Shown here: one piece after another, positions 27,414 through 34,726 of the stretch
Position numbering within the stretch: position 1 is the stretch's first letter
Layout of the letters: each line of letters begins with the position of its first letter
Source: Oceanobacillus chungangensis
GTDB taxonomy: Bacteria; Bacillota; Bacilli; Bacillales; Amphibacillaceae
Assembly: GCF_003369565.1 (NCBI RefSeq)
Contig: NZ_PIOD01000020.1
Coordinates: forward strand, 63,632-127,631
Direction: 5' to 3'
Length of the DNA: 64,000 nt
The notes under the pieces: generated by a model
What the model was told of the DNA's origin: nothing
What the model saw: the letters and a program-made list of their open reading frames with translations, nothing else
Databases searched by the model: none
Translations under genes and position numbers: made by a program

Positions 27414-28490
27414 ATGAATACACATCTAGAGAATCAAGAACCATTTGAAATTGGAATCTATACATTGGGGGATATTGTAACAAATCCCCTTACAGGAAAA
27501 ACAATCAGTGCTGGCGAACGAACACATGAGATTATTGAAGCGGCAAAGCTAGCTGATCAAGGTGGATTGGATGTATTTGGGGTTGGTGAGCATCATCGTC
27601 TTGATTATGCTGTTTCTTCTCCACAAATGGTTTTATCTGCAATCGCCCAAGCTACGAAAAATATTAAACTTACGAGTGCAACGACTGTATTAAATACAGT
27701 GGACCCTGTAAGACTTTTTGAAGATTTTGCTACACTCGATTTGATTTCAAACGGAAGAGCTGAAATAACAGCTGGACGTGGTGCATTCGTAGAGTCCTTC
27801 CCATTGTTTGGATATCATTTTGATGACTATGATGCTTTGTTTGAGGAGCATCTTCAATTATTAATGCAGTTGAATGAAAGTGAACGGGTAACTTGGAGTG
27901 GAAAATATCGCTCAGCCCTGAATAATTCCGAGATTGCTCCTAGACCTGAACAAGCGAAATTACCAATTTGGACAGGGGTTGGCGGAACGATTTCAAGTGC
28001 TGCAAGAGCTGGGAAATACGGAACTGGTCTGACGATTGCGATGATTGGCGGAGAGCATGAGCGATTTTTACCGCTTGTTGATGCATATCGTCAAGCTGGA
28101 AGTCTAGCTGGAAAAGAAGATTTGAAAGTTGGAGTTACCGGTCATGGCTATATAGCTGATTCGATGGAAGAGGCGAAGGATACTTTTTATCCTTACTACG
28201 CCCAGTATATTCAGTATATGAGCAGGCAGCGTGGTCAGAATGGAGAGGTTTCTCGAACAGCATTTGATTACATGACAAGACCAGAGAATGTTATGTTTAT
28301 CGGAAGCCCGCAGGAAGTCACGGAAAAGATTCTTTACCAGCATGAAATGTTTGGTCATAAACGATTCATGTTGCAGATGGATATTGGTGGAATGCCATTT
28401 GAACATATTGCAAAAACAATCGACCTACTGGCTACAAAAGTTGCGCCAGTTGTAAGGCGTGAAGTTGCCAAACAAGCAGCAACAGTATAA
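27414..28490 (+). CDS. LLM-class flavin-dependent monooxygenase
   Basis: The 358-residue luciferase-like protein has [20 protein letters not shown] (about residues 52-71), TSATTVLNTVDPVRLFEDFA, a phosphate-binding [14 protein letters not shown] and the C-terminal RFMLQMDIGG. It should use reduced FMN and oxygen; the substrate is not predictable. It is a paralogue of the frameshifted gene at 21158-22218. Closeness to catE and the flavin reductase at 29948 suggests a role in aromatic or quinone breakdown (inference). GGAGG precedes ATG. Confidence 0.87.
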   Translation: MNTHLENQEPFEIGIYTLGDIVTNPLTGKTISAGERTHEIIEAAKLADQGGLDVFGVGEHHRLDYAVSSPQMVLSAIAQATKNIKLTSATTVLNTVDPVRLFEDFATLDLISNGRAEITAGRGAFVESFPLFGYHFDDYDALFEEHLQLLMQLNESERVTWSGKYRSALNNSEIAPRPEQAKLPIWTGVGGTISSAARAGKYGTGLTIAMIGGEHERFLPLVDAYRQAGSLAGKEDLKVGVTGHGYIADSMEEAKDTFYPYYAQYIQYMSRQRGQNGEVSRTAFDYMTRPENVMFIGSPQEVTEKILYQHEMFGHKRFMLQMDIGGMPFEHIAKTIDLLATKVAPVVRREVAKQAATV

Positions 28491-28494
28491 AAAA

Positions 28495-28529
28495 TCCCAA
28501 CCAAGGATTAACCTTGGTTGGTTTTTTTG
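28495..28529 (+). terminator. Terminator after the LLM monooxygenase gene
   Basis: CCAACCAAGG-ATTAA-CCTTGGTTGG is followed by TTTTTTT. Confidence 0.9.
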
Positions 28530-28546
28530 TTTGAGTGGGGAGGGGA

Positions 28547-29202
28547 ATCAGCAGGAGAAAATCTTTATCAGCAAGAGCGCGAGAAAATCAGCCTGAGAAA
28601 CGCTATATCAGCAAGAGCGTGAGGAAATCAGCCTGAGAAAATCTTTATCAGCAGGAGCGCGAGAAAATCAGCATGAGAAACGCTATATCAGCAGGAGCGC
28701 GAGAAAATCAGCATGAGCAACGCTATATCAGCAGGAGCGCGAGAAAATCAGCAGAAGAAAAAGTATATCAGCAAGAGCGTGAGGAAATCAGCCTGAGAAA
28801 ATCTTTATCAGCAGGATCGCGAGAAAATCAGCAGGAGAAAATCTTTATCAGCAGGAGCGCGAGAAAATCGGCAGGAGAAAGGCTATATCAGCAGGAGAAA
28901 GGCTATATCAGCGGGAGAAAAGCTATATCAGCAAGAGCGTGAGGAAATCATCCTGAGAAAATCTTTATCAGCAGGAGCGCGAGAAAATCAGCATGAGAAA
29001 CGCTATATCAGCAAGAGCATGAGAAAATCAGCATGAGAAACGCTATATCAGCAGGAGCGCGAGAAAATCAGCATGAGAAAATCTTTATCAGCAGGAGCGC
29101 GAGAAAATCGGCAGGAGAAAGGCTATATCAGCAAGAGCGCGAGAAAATCAGCAGAAGAAAAAGTATATCAGCAAGAGCATGAGAAAATCAGCATGAGCGC
29201 GT
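28547..29202. repeat. Minisatellite: 33 head-to-tail 20-bp units
   Basis: ATCAGC recurs exactly every 20 bases from 28547 to 29187 with no length change. Two unit types largely alternate, making a 40-bp higher-order repeat: ATCAGCAAGAGCGCGAGAAA-like and ATCAGCCTGAGAAACGCTAT- or ATCTTT-ending. Units differ by point changes only. It fills the space between two convergent genes. A 90-codon ORF across it reads as 20-residue repeats (SARKSA..E..YQQE) and is unlikely to be a gene. Confidence 0.9.
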
Positions 29203-29218
29203 GCTAATTCTATACAAA

Positions 29219-29254
29219 AATCCCCGGATAACTAGCATTATTACCCGGGGAGCT
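29219..29254. terminator. Terminator downstream of the esterase operon
   Basis: TCCCCGG and CCGGGGA pair around TAACTAGCATTATTAC just beyond the esterase stop. On the minus strand TTTTTGTA follows. Confidence 0.65.
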
Positions 29255-29268
29255 TCCATGTAAACTCT

Positions 29269-29886
29269 TTACGCTTCATTAGAAATCAAGCTATTATACC
29301 AATTAGCTGCTGCTTTTACTTCATCAATTGTTAATTGATGGCCACGGTTCTCCCAGTGTAATTCTACACTTGCACCTGCATTTTCTAATAATGATTTTAA
29401 GTCTTCCGATTCCGTAGCGGGGCAGATTGGATCGTTTGTCCCAGCTGCAATGAAAACGCCATTACTTGAAAGGTCTGGCAATTCAATCCCTCTTCTAGGA
29501 ACCATTGGATGATGTAAAATAGCTGCTTTTAATGCATCCTGATAATGGAAGAGAAGACTTGCAGCGATATTAGCACCGTTCGAATAGCCGATAGCCACAA
29601 TGTTACTTCGGTCAAATTCGTATTGTTCTGCAGCATCATCTAGGAATTCATTTAGTTCCTTCGTACGGAAGACGAGATCTTCCTCATCGAATACACCTTC
29701 AGCTAGTCTTCTAAAGAAGCGGGGCATGCCATTTTCTAATACATTTCCACGAACACTTAATACGTTCGCCTCTTTATCGACGATCTCTGCTAACTGAAGG
29801 AGATCCTGTTCTGTTCCTCCTGTTCCATGTAGCAACAGTAATGTTGGCTTTGCGCTATTTGTTCCTTTTTGAAAAATATGTTTCAT
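29269..29886 (-). CDS. MhqD-like alpha/beta hydrolase (carboxylesterase)
   Basis: The 205-residue hydrolase has LLLHGTGGTE (oxyanion region), the nucleophile elbow GYSNGA (Ser about residue 100), DP in AAGTNDPICP (acid) and HQLT (His about 187). It closely resembles MhqD/YodD-type esterases of the B. subtilis quinone-resistance regulon. It is the last gene of the MarR-led operon here. The substrate is unknown. Confidence 0.85.
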   Translation of the reverse strand: MKHIFQKGTNSAKPTLLLLHGTGGTEQDLLQLAEIVDKEANVLSVRGNVLENGMPRFFRRLAEGVFDEEDLVFRTKELNEFLDDAAEQYEFDRSNIVAIGYSNGANIAASLLFHYQDALKAAILHHPMVPRRGIELPDLSSNGVFIAAGTNDPICPATESEDLKSLLENAGASVELHWENRGHQLTIDEVKAAANWYNSLISNEA

Positions 29887-29947
29887 TTAATGATTCTCCC
29901 TTCTATTATTTTCTGTCGATATGATCTTGAAACAAATCAGTTTATTG

Positions 29948-30556
29948 CTATTTCGGTCTTTCAATAGTAAACACATCACCGATTTTTGCGTAGTTATGTC
30001 CAGCGAGGCGGCTAACGGCACCCAGTGTTTTAGGATTAATTCTTCCTTCTTCATAGACTGCTTCATCAATATGGAATCTAATAATCTTACCAATAATCAG
30101 ATCGGTTCCAACCGAATTATCCTGGCCTAATTCAATTGCTTGTACCAATGTACATTCAAAGCGAACTTTTGCTTCTTTAATTCCAGGTACAGAAATCTGT
30201 TCACTATCAACAAGGGTGAAATTCGCTAATGATAGTTCACTTTCATTAGATGGAAGCGATGCAGCCGTTTTATTTATTTCTTCTATATTATCCTCATCTG
30301 CAATGTGGACAACGAATGTATTATTATCTATTATATTTTGAGCAGTATCTTTTATTTTCCCATTTTTACGTTGTATAGAAATGGAAATCATCGGCGGATT
30401 AGACGAGACGATATTGAAATAGCTGAACGGTGCGGCATTGACGGTTCCGTCAGTGGCAACACTCGTCACAAATGCTATCGGTCTAGGAATGATACTGCCG
30501 ATAAGTAATTTGTAGTTTTCCCGTTCTGTATTATCTTTTGGGTCAAAGGATAGCAA
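29948..30556 (-). CDS. Flavin reductase-like FMN-binding protein
   Basis: The sequence GSIIPRPIAFVTSVATDGTV, then NAAPFSYFNIVSSNPP and DTAQNI, marks a split-barrel flavin reductase (DIM6/NTAB family), about 203 residues. It may supply reduced FMN to the nearby LLM monooxygenases. TTG at 30556 (MLSFDPKD) is chosen because GGAGG lies seven bases upstream; the longer ATG frame has no site. It lies between the dioxygenase and the MhqD-like gene in one operon. Confidence 0.85.
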   Translation of the reverse strand: MLSFDPKDNTERENYKLLIGSIIPRPIAFVTSVATDGTVNAAPFSYFNIVSSNPPMISISIQRKNGKIKDTAQNIIDNNTFVVHIADEDNIEEINKTAASLPSNESELSLANFTLVDSEQISVPGIKEAKVRFECTLVQAIELGQDNSVGTDLIIGKIIRFHIDEAVYEEGRINPKTLGAVSRLAGHNYAKIGDVFTIERPK

Positions 30557-30600
30557 AGCATTTCCTCCTTCATTTTTATGGAAAACCATACTCCAACTAA

Positions 30601-31539
30601 TTATTTATTCAAATCTCTAATGGCAATCGGAATTAATGAATGATTAAGCTGTTCGCGATATTCTTCATATTGTGATGGTAATTTTAACTCGGTTCCCATC
30701 GTTTCATACGACTCATCGTGTGCGAATCCTGGCGGGTCTGTTGCAATTTCAAATAGTATTTCACCATGCTCTCTGAAATAGATGGCATTGAAATAGTTTC
30801 GATCTTGAACAGGGGTTACCCCGTATCCTTGATTGCGGACATAGCTTTGCCATTCCAGTTGATCTGCGTCATCCTTTGCACGCCATGCAATATGGTGAAC
30901 CGTTCCAACGCCCATTTGCCCACGGCTTATTGGTGTAGCTTTGAGATCGATAATATTACCAATATCCCCGTATGATTTAAAGCGGATTAGGTCACCTTCT
31001 TCACCAATTTTTTCTAATCCCATCACATCTTGTAATGTCTTCTCTGTTTGCTCTGGATTAGTGGAAAGTAGGACGGCACCACCGAAACCTTTAATCGCCA
31101 CATCTGGTGTTACGTCACCAATGGTCCAATTGTTATTGTCGCCAGCTTCTCTTTCAACGAGCTCTAACTGTAGACCGTGTACATCAGCAAATTGCAGGTA
31201 GATTTCGCCAAATCGCTCTGTTTTTTCAAATTTAATGTTGAATTTCGTTAATCTTCTTTCCCAGAAATCTAAGGAACCAGTTGGAATACTGTATGTTGTT
31301 GCTCCAACCTGGCCACCACCAATTTTCCCTTGATATGCATTTGCCCAAGGGAAGAATGTGATAATTGTTCCCGGTTTACCGCCATCATTCCCAAAGTACA
31401 GATGGTAGGTCCCAGGATCATCGAAGTTTATCGTTTTCTTGACTAGTCGCAAACCTAGTACTCCAGCGTAGAAGTCAACATTTTCCTGTGGGTGTCCAAC
31501 AATTGCTGTAATATGGTGGATTCCTGCTGTTTTTTTCAT
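30601..31539 (-). CDS. Ring-cleaving dioxygenase, MhqA/MhqE/MhqO family
   Basis: This 312-residue protein with two VOC domains begins MKKTAGIHHITAIVGHPQEN. Metal ligands are expected at HHIT (about residue 8), GTVHHIAW (about 217) and the Glu of GEILFEIATDPPGF (about 270). B. subtilis homologues act in hydroquinone detoxification. The start overlaps the marR-like stop by four bases (ATGA). Paralogues occur at 52046-52984 and, truncated, at 51703. Confidence 0.9.
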   Translation of the reverse strand: MKKTAGIHHITAIVGHPQENVDFYAGVLGLRLVKKTINFDDPGTYHLYFGNDGGKPGTIITFFPWANAYQGKIGGGQVGATTYSIPTGSLDFWERRLTKFNIKFEKTERFGEIYLQFADVHGLQLELVEREAGDNNNWTIGDVTPDVAIKGFGGAVLLSTNPEQTEKTLQDVMGLEKIGEEGDLIRFKSYGDIGNIIDLKATPISRGQMGVGTVHHIAWRAKDDADQLEWQSYVRNQGYGVTPVQDRNYFNAIYFREHGEILFEIATDPPGFAHDESYETMGTELKLPSQYEEYREQLNHSLIPIAIRDLNK

Positions 31540-31970
31540 CGTATAGTCTCGCCTTTCTTTCCGACTTTTTTAAGTACATTGATTACTATTTCTTTCTCTT
31601 CTGCTGATATACCCTCAAATAGTGATTCAATTACTTGCTGATGCTTAGGGAATATCTCGTCCATTAGTTCTTTTCCTTTGTCTGTTATTTGTATATAGAC
31701 GACCCTTCGATCCTCTTTGCAATTAATTCTTTCTACTAGTCCGTTATTTTCTAACTTATCAATCACATACGTAATGGACCCTGTATTAATCAGTACTGCT
31801 TCAGAAATCTGCCGAATGGTTTGTTTTCCTTTACTGTATACTGCTTCTATTACTGCAAAATCCGAGGATTTCATACCATGGCTGCTAATATCCTTTTTGA
31901 TAAGTTCTTCTATTGACTTCGATGCTTTCAATAAAACAACGAAGGCCTTTAAAGATAAATTATCGCTCAT
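31536..31970 (-). CDS. MarR-family repressor (MhqR-like)
   Basis: The 144-residue winged-helix protein has the MarR layout: a helix SSDFAVIEAVYSKGKQTIRQ, the recognition part ISEAVLINTGSITYVIDKLE and the wing RRVVYIQITDKG. It heads an operon with a ring-cleaving dioxygenase, flavin reductase and esterase, so it is probably a quinone-responsive repressor like MhqR. It has few cysteines suited to redox sensing. The palindrome just upstream is its likely autoregulatory site. Confidence 0.88.
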   Translation of the reverse strand: MSDNLSLKAFVVLLKASKSIEELIKKDISSHGMKSSDFAVIEAVYSKGKQTIRQISEAVLINTGSITYVIDKLENNGLVERINCKEDRRVVYIQITDKGKELMDEIFPKHQQVIESLFEGISAEEKEIVINVLKKVGKKGETIR

Positions 31971-32008
31971 ATTGAACCCTTCCTTTCATGAAATGTATGA
32001 AAAATATC

Positions 32009-32063
32009 TTTAATTAATTTATATTTAATTAAGTATAATATATCCAAACTTTAGTTAGAAGTC
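32009..32063 (-). promoter_or_regulatory. Promoter and operator of the MarR-led operon
   Basis: On the minus strand a TTGACT -35 is followed by TATATTATACTT, then by TAATTAAATATAAATTAATT. Nearly the same string stands at 50942-50961 before mhqN. The dyad lies just past the -10 region, as expected for a repressor site. Confidence 0.7.
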
Positions 32064-32104
32064 AACTATTAGTTAAAATTCACGGCTTACAATAGACCGG
32101 CGAG

Positions 32105-32141
32105 TTGACAATAAAATTAGATGTAACTATAATGGTTACAT
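32105..32141 (+). promoter_or_regulatory. Promoter/operator of the Rrf2 gene
   Basis: TTGACA at 32105-32110, a 17-base spacer and TATAAT at 32128-32133 form a strong promoter. A perfect dyad, ATGTAAC-N7-GTTACAT (32121-32141), encloses the -10 element. The same core is found before the next gene. Confidence 0.8.
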
Positions 32142-32157
32142 CAGGAGGTTGCCGACA

Positions 32158-32586
32158 ATGAAAATCAGCAGCAGATTTACGATAGCCGTACATATATTAT
32201 TGCTCATTTCAATTGAAAGAAATACGAGATGTACCTCGGAGTACATTGCAGATAGTGTCAATACGAATCCGGTTATTATTCGAAAGGTTATGGGTAAACT
32301 AAAAAATGCTGGAATGATCATCATTCATCGTGGTCCTGGTGGAGCAGAGTTGTTAAAGCCCTTAGTACAAATTACGTTGCTCGATATTTATCGTGCGGTG
32401 GAAGTTGTGGAAGAAGGCGAACTGTTTCAAATTCATAATGATCCGAATCCGAATTGTGCTGTTGGCGCGAATATTCAAGGTGTACTTGAATTGATTTTGT
32501 TGAAAGCCCAAGATGCGATGGAGACGATTCTGGATGAGGTGACGATGGAAGAGTTAGTTACCGTGTTTTCGAAAAAAATTGGCTAA
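32158..32586 (+). CDS. Rrf2-family regulator (YwnA-like)
   Basis: The 142-residue protein has the Rrf2 winged helix: KISSRFTIAVHILLL, then SEYIADSVNTNPVIIRKVMG and HRGPGGAELLKP. Only one Cys follows in the sensor part (PNPNCAVG), so an iron-sulfur cluster is unlikely. It resembles B. subtilis YwnA, which is also next to ywnB. The start has AGGAGG nine bases upstream. The dyad over its promoter implies autoregulation. Confidence 0.87.
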   Translation: MKISSRFTIAVHILLLISIERNTRCTSEYIADSVNTNPVIIRKVMGKLKNAGMIIIHRGPGGAELLKPLVQITLLDIYRAVEVVEEGELFQIHNDPNPNCAVGANIQGVLELILLKAQDAMETILDEVTMEELVTVFSKKIG

Positions 32587-32606
32587 TGCAGTCTATTTTT
32601 TTCTTG

Positions 32607-32633
32607 TAGTTGTAACTGTTTTGGTTACAACTA
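32607..32633 (+). promoter_or_regulatory. Operator upstream of the YwnB-like gene
   Basis: A perfect 10-bp dyad, TAGTTGTAAC-N7-GTTACAACTA. The TGTAAC-N7-GTTACA core is identical to that over the Rrf2 promoter. Confidence 0.75.
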
Positions 32634-32656
32634 AATATACTTAGGAGGTTTTGTGA

Positions 32657-33298
32657 ATGAAAGTAGGAGTTATTGGAGCAACAGGGAAAGCAGGAACTTT
32701 GATTTTGAAGGAAGCAAAAGAAAGAGGTCATGAAGTAACTGCGATTGTTCGAAACGCTGGGAAATTAGAGGGCAAAGATGTAGAGGTTGTACAAAAAGAT
32801 TTATTTCAATTAACAGCAGAAGATTTGCAACCATTTGACGTGGTTGTCAATGCATTTGGTACAGCTCCAGATGTTGCTGAACAACATGTCGAGTTTGGAA
32901 AAGTATTAATCTCAGCGCTTCAAGGTGCTAAAGAAACTAGATTACTCGTTGTTGGTGGAGCAGGAAGCCTTTTTGTAGATGAAGAAAAAACAACCCGCTT
33001 AATTGATACACCTGAATTCCCAGATGCTTTTAAATCGATTGCGTCTAATCAAGGAAAAAACCTTGAGGACTTACAAAACGCAACAGGAATCAAATGGACC
33101 TTCCTGAGCCCGGCAGCTTTCTTCAATCCTGATGGTAAGCGAACGGGCACGTACAAAGAAGGAAAAGATAATTTGATTGTCAATGCACAAGGTGAAAGCC
33201 ATGTAAGCTATGCAGATTACGCAATTGCAGTAGTAGATGAAATTGAAAATGCTGCACATGTTAATGAACGATTTACCGTTGTTTCTGATGCAGAATAA
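32657..33298 (+). CDS. NAD(P)H-binding oxidoreductase (YwnB-like)
   Basis: The 213-residue Rossmann protein begins MKVGVIGATGKAGTLILKEA with the GxxGxxG dinucleotide loop; VVGGAGSLFVD and TFLSPAAFFNPDGKRTG are typical of the NmrA/SDR-like YwnB group. Function is probably redox or electrophile handling, unproven. TAGGAGG precedes the start. The operator shared with the Rrf2 gene makes it the likely target. Confidence 0.85.
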   Translation: MKVGVIGATGKAGTLILKEAKERGHEVTAIVRNAGKLEGKDVEVVQKDLFQLTAEDLQPFDVVVNAFGTAPDVAEQHVEFGKVLISALQGAKETRLLVVGGAGSLFVDEEKTTRLIDTPEFPDAFKSIASNQGKNLEDLQNATGIKWTFLSPAAFFNPDGKRTGTYKEGKDNLIVNAQGESHVSYADYAIAVVDEIENAAHVNERFTVVSDAE

Positions 33299-33460
33299 GC
33301 GAAAATTATCGAAAGGGAATGGTATCCTCAGGGTTATCATTTCCTTTTTTGCGTTTTAGGACGGGAGTAGATTTTAAGATAGTTTCTATCGTTATCCGTT
33401 TAATGCAGTAAAAGGAAGCACGTTATTTATAATCGTGTCTCCTTTTACTATTATCAGAAA
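33299..33460. terminator. Terminator region after the YwnB-like gene
   Basis: GAAAGGGAATGGTATCC/GGTTATCATTTCCTTTTTT can form one weak terminator (about 33311-33352). AGTAAAAGGA..GCACG / CGTG..TCCTTTTACT (33409-33452) forms a second, symmetric one. No gene lies in the gap to 33610. Confidence 0.6.
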
Positions 33461-33543
33461 AATCTTAGGAAAAAGTACTGAAATTGTTAGGTAAGCTCGA
33501 GCTGTCCGATGCTGGTCGCATTGAAGGGTGTTAAGATAAAAAT

Positions 33544-33568
33544 GATTGAAATTAAGAAAAATGGGTAT
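33544..33568 (+). promoter_or_regulatory. Candidate sigma-B promoter
   Basis: GATTGA, 13 bases, then GGGTAT fits the sigma-B pattern GTTTAA-N12-15-GGGTAT (perfect -10, four of six at -35). It lies 43 bases before the stress-protein start. Confidence 0.55.
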
Positions 33569-33610
33569 GTATTATTATGGACGAAAATACTTGAAGGAGG
33601 CTGATTTATA

Positions 33611-34186
33611 ATGCCTAATAAAATCATTGGCGGAGTATTCGCTGTGGCTGAAGATGCAGAGAAAGCAATTAATGAATTAAAAATACTGGGCTATCAAAGC
33701 GAGGATATTACAATTTTTGCTAAGAACAAGGATCAAGTCAATTTAATTGAAGATGAAACAGGTACAAATGTGACAGCAGAAAAAGAAGGAAGAGGTAAAA
33801 ATGCTGGAAAAGGTGCGGGAATTGGTGCTATTTCTGGAGGTGTGCTAGGAGGCATTGTTGGCTTAGTCGCTGAAGTTGGGCTGTTAGCGATACCTGGTAT
33901 CGGTCCGCTGGTAGCAGCTGGGCCAATTGCAACTACGCTTGCAGGAATGGGTGTAGGTGCTGGCGGCGGCATGCTTGTCGGTACTTTAGTAGGAGCTGGC
34001 ATATCGGAGGAACAAGCAAAAGAATATGAAAAATATTTGAAAGACAATAAAGTCATTGTTATGGTTGAGGTAAACGAAGAAAACCAAAGTGATGTATATC
34101 GTAACTTCATTTCAAACAAAACAGAGAACACAGCCATGTACCCTCAGGAAATTCTTATTACTGAGAATAGAACAAGAGATTTGTAA
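33611..34186 (+). CDS. General stress protein 17M-like (YflT domain) with glycine zipper
   Basis: The N-terminal 60 residues (KIIGGVFAVAEDAEKAINEL, GYQSEDITIFAKN) match the YflT/GSP17M domain. A glycine-rich hydrophobic hairpin follows (GAISGGVLGGIVGLVAEVGL through GVGAGGGMLVGTLVGAG), likely membrane-associated. The tail resumes EEQAKEYEKYLK and VIVMVEVNEEN. It is 191 residues, longer than B. subtilis YflT. A sigma-B-type promoter upstream fits stress induction. Confidence 0.8.
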   Translation: MPNKIIGGVFAVAEDAEKAINELKILGYQSEDITIFAKNKDQVNLIEDETGTNVTAEKEGRGKNAGKGAGIGAISGGVLGGIVGLVAEVGLLAIPGIGPLVAAGPIATTLAGMGVGAGGGMLVGTLVGAGISEEQAKEYEKYLKDNKVIVMVEVNEENQSDVYRNFISNKTENTAMYPQEILITENRTRDL

Positions 34187-34253
34187 TACCTGTTGATGAT
34201 TATAGTTTTACAAAGAGGAAAGAATAAATAAAACTATGTTCGTGAAGATCCTA

Positions 34254-34300
34254 GCAAGATGCCAGTGGTGATTGTTGCCACTGGCATCTTGCATTTTTTA
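34254..34300 (+). terminator. Terminator after the stress-protein gene
   Basis: A 16-bp stem, GCAAGATGCCAGTGG / CCACTGGCATCTTGC, is followed by ATTTTTTAT. Confidence 0.92.
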
Positions 34301-34471
34301 TAATTGTCTTTGCTTTAGCTGGATATTATCTTTATGTTTTAGAAGCATTTTGTAAGTAATTTGCTATTCTAAAGCCTTTCAGCAGGATTTTATGTACCGA
34401 TAATACTGGATACTTCTTCCTCGGTCGATGAGTGATAATGCTGTTTAACGAAATCTCTTGTTCGGCATGGT

Positions 34472-34714
34472 TTGTTATTATTTTGGCATTAGATATAATA
34501 GAGGAAATATAGACGTCGGTGAGGCGATCTCCGAAAAGGCTGAGGTAAGAGTTAGCCGGATACTGCTAACAGATGCAAATTATTGTTAGATTCTCATTGA
34601 AATGACTAATAACAAAAATTTTAGATATCCATTATAAGAATGGAAGAGATGAATACTACACTGTAAAAGGAATCAGTATAAACTTAACGATTAAATTAGG
34701 TATATTAATGAAAG
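34472..34714 (+). promoter_or_regulatory. Promoter and long structured leader of the AraC-GH39 gene
   Basis: TTGTTA (34472-34477), 16 bases, TATAAT (34494-34499) forms a good promoter. The leader is over 200 bases and has GC-rich pieces unusual for the region: GGTGAGGCGATCTCCGAAAA, GGCTGAGGTAAG and the hairpin GTTAGC-N8-GCTAAC (34551-34570). I cannot assign it to a known riboswitch class. Confidence 0.5.
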
Positions 34715-34726
34715 TTGGGTCAGAGT

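Noticed and set aside
28673..28942. 90-codon ORF inside the minisatellite
   Set aside because: It exists only because the 20-bp unit gives a 60-bp coding period without stops in one stretch; it has no ribosome site, and the array continues outside the frame.
28547..29202. CRISPR array
   Set aside because: Units are contiguous 20-bp tandem repeats without unique spacers, and there are no cas genes.
34505..34714. Known riboswitch in the AraC-GH39 leader
   Set aside because: I compared it by eye with lysine, SAM, preQ1, purine, yybP-ykoY and ykkC patterns and none fits; it is kept only as an unexplained structured leader.
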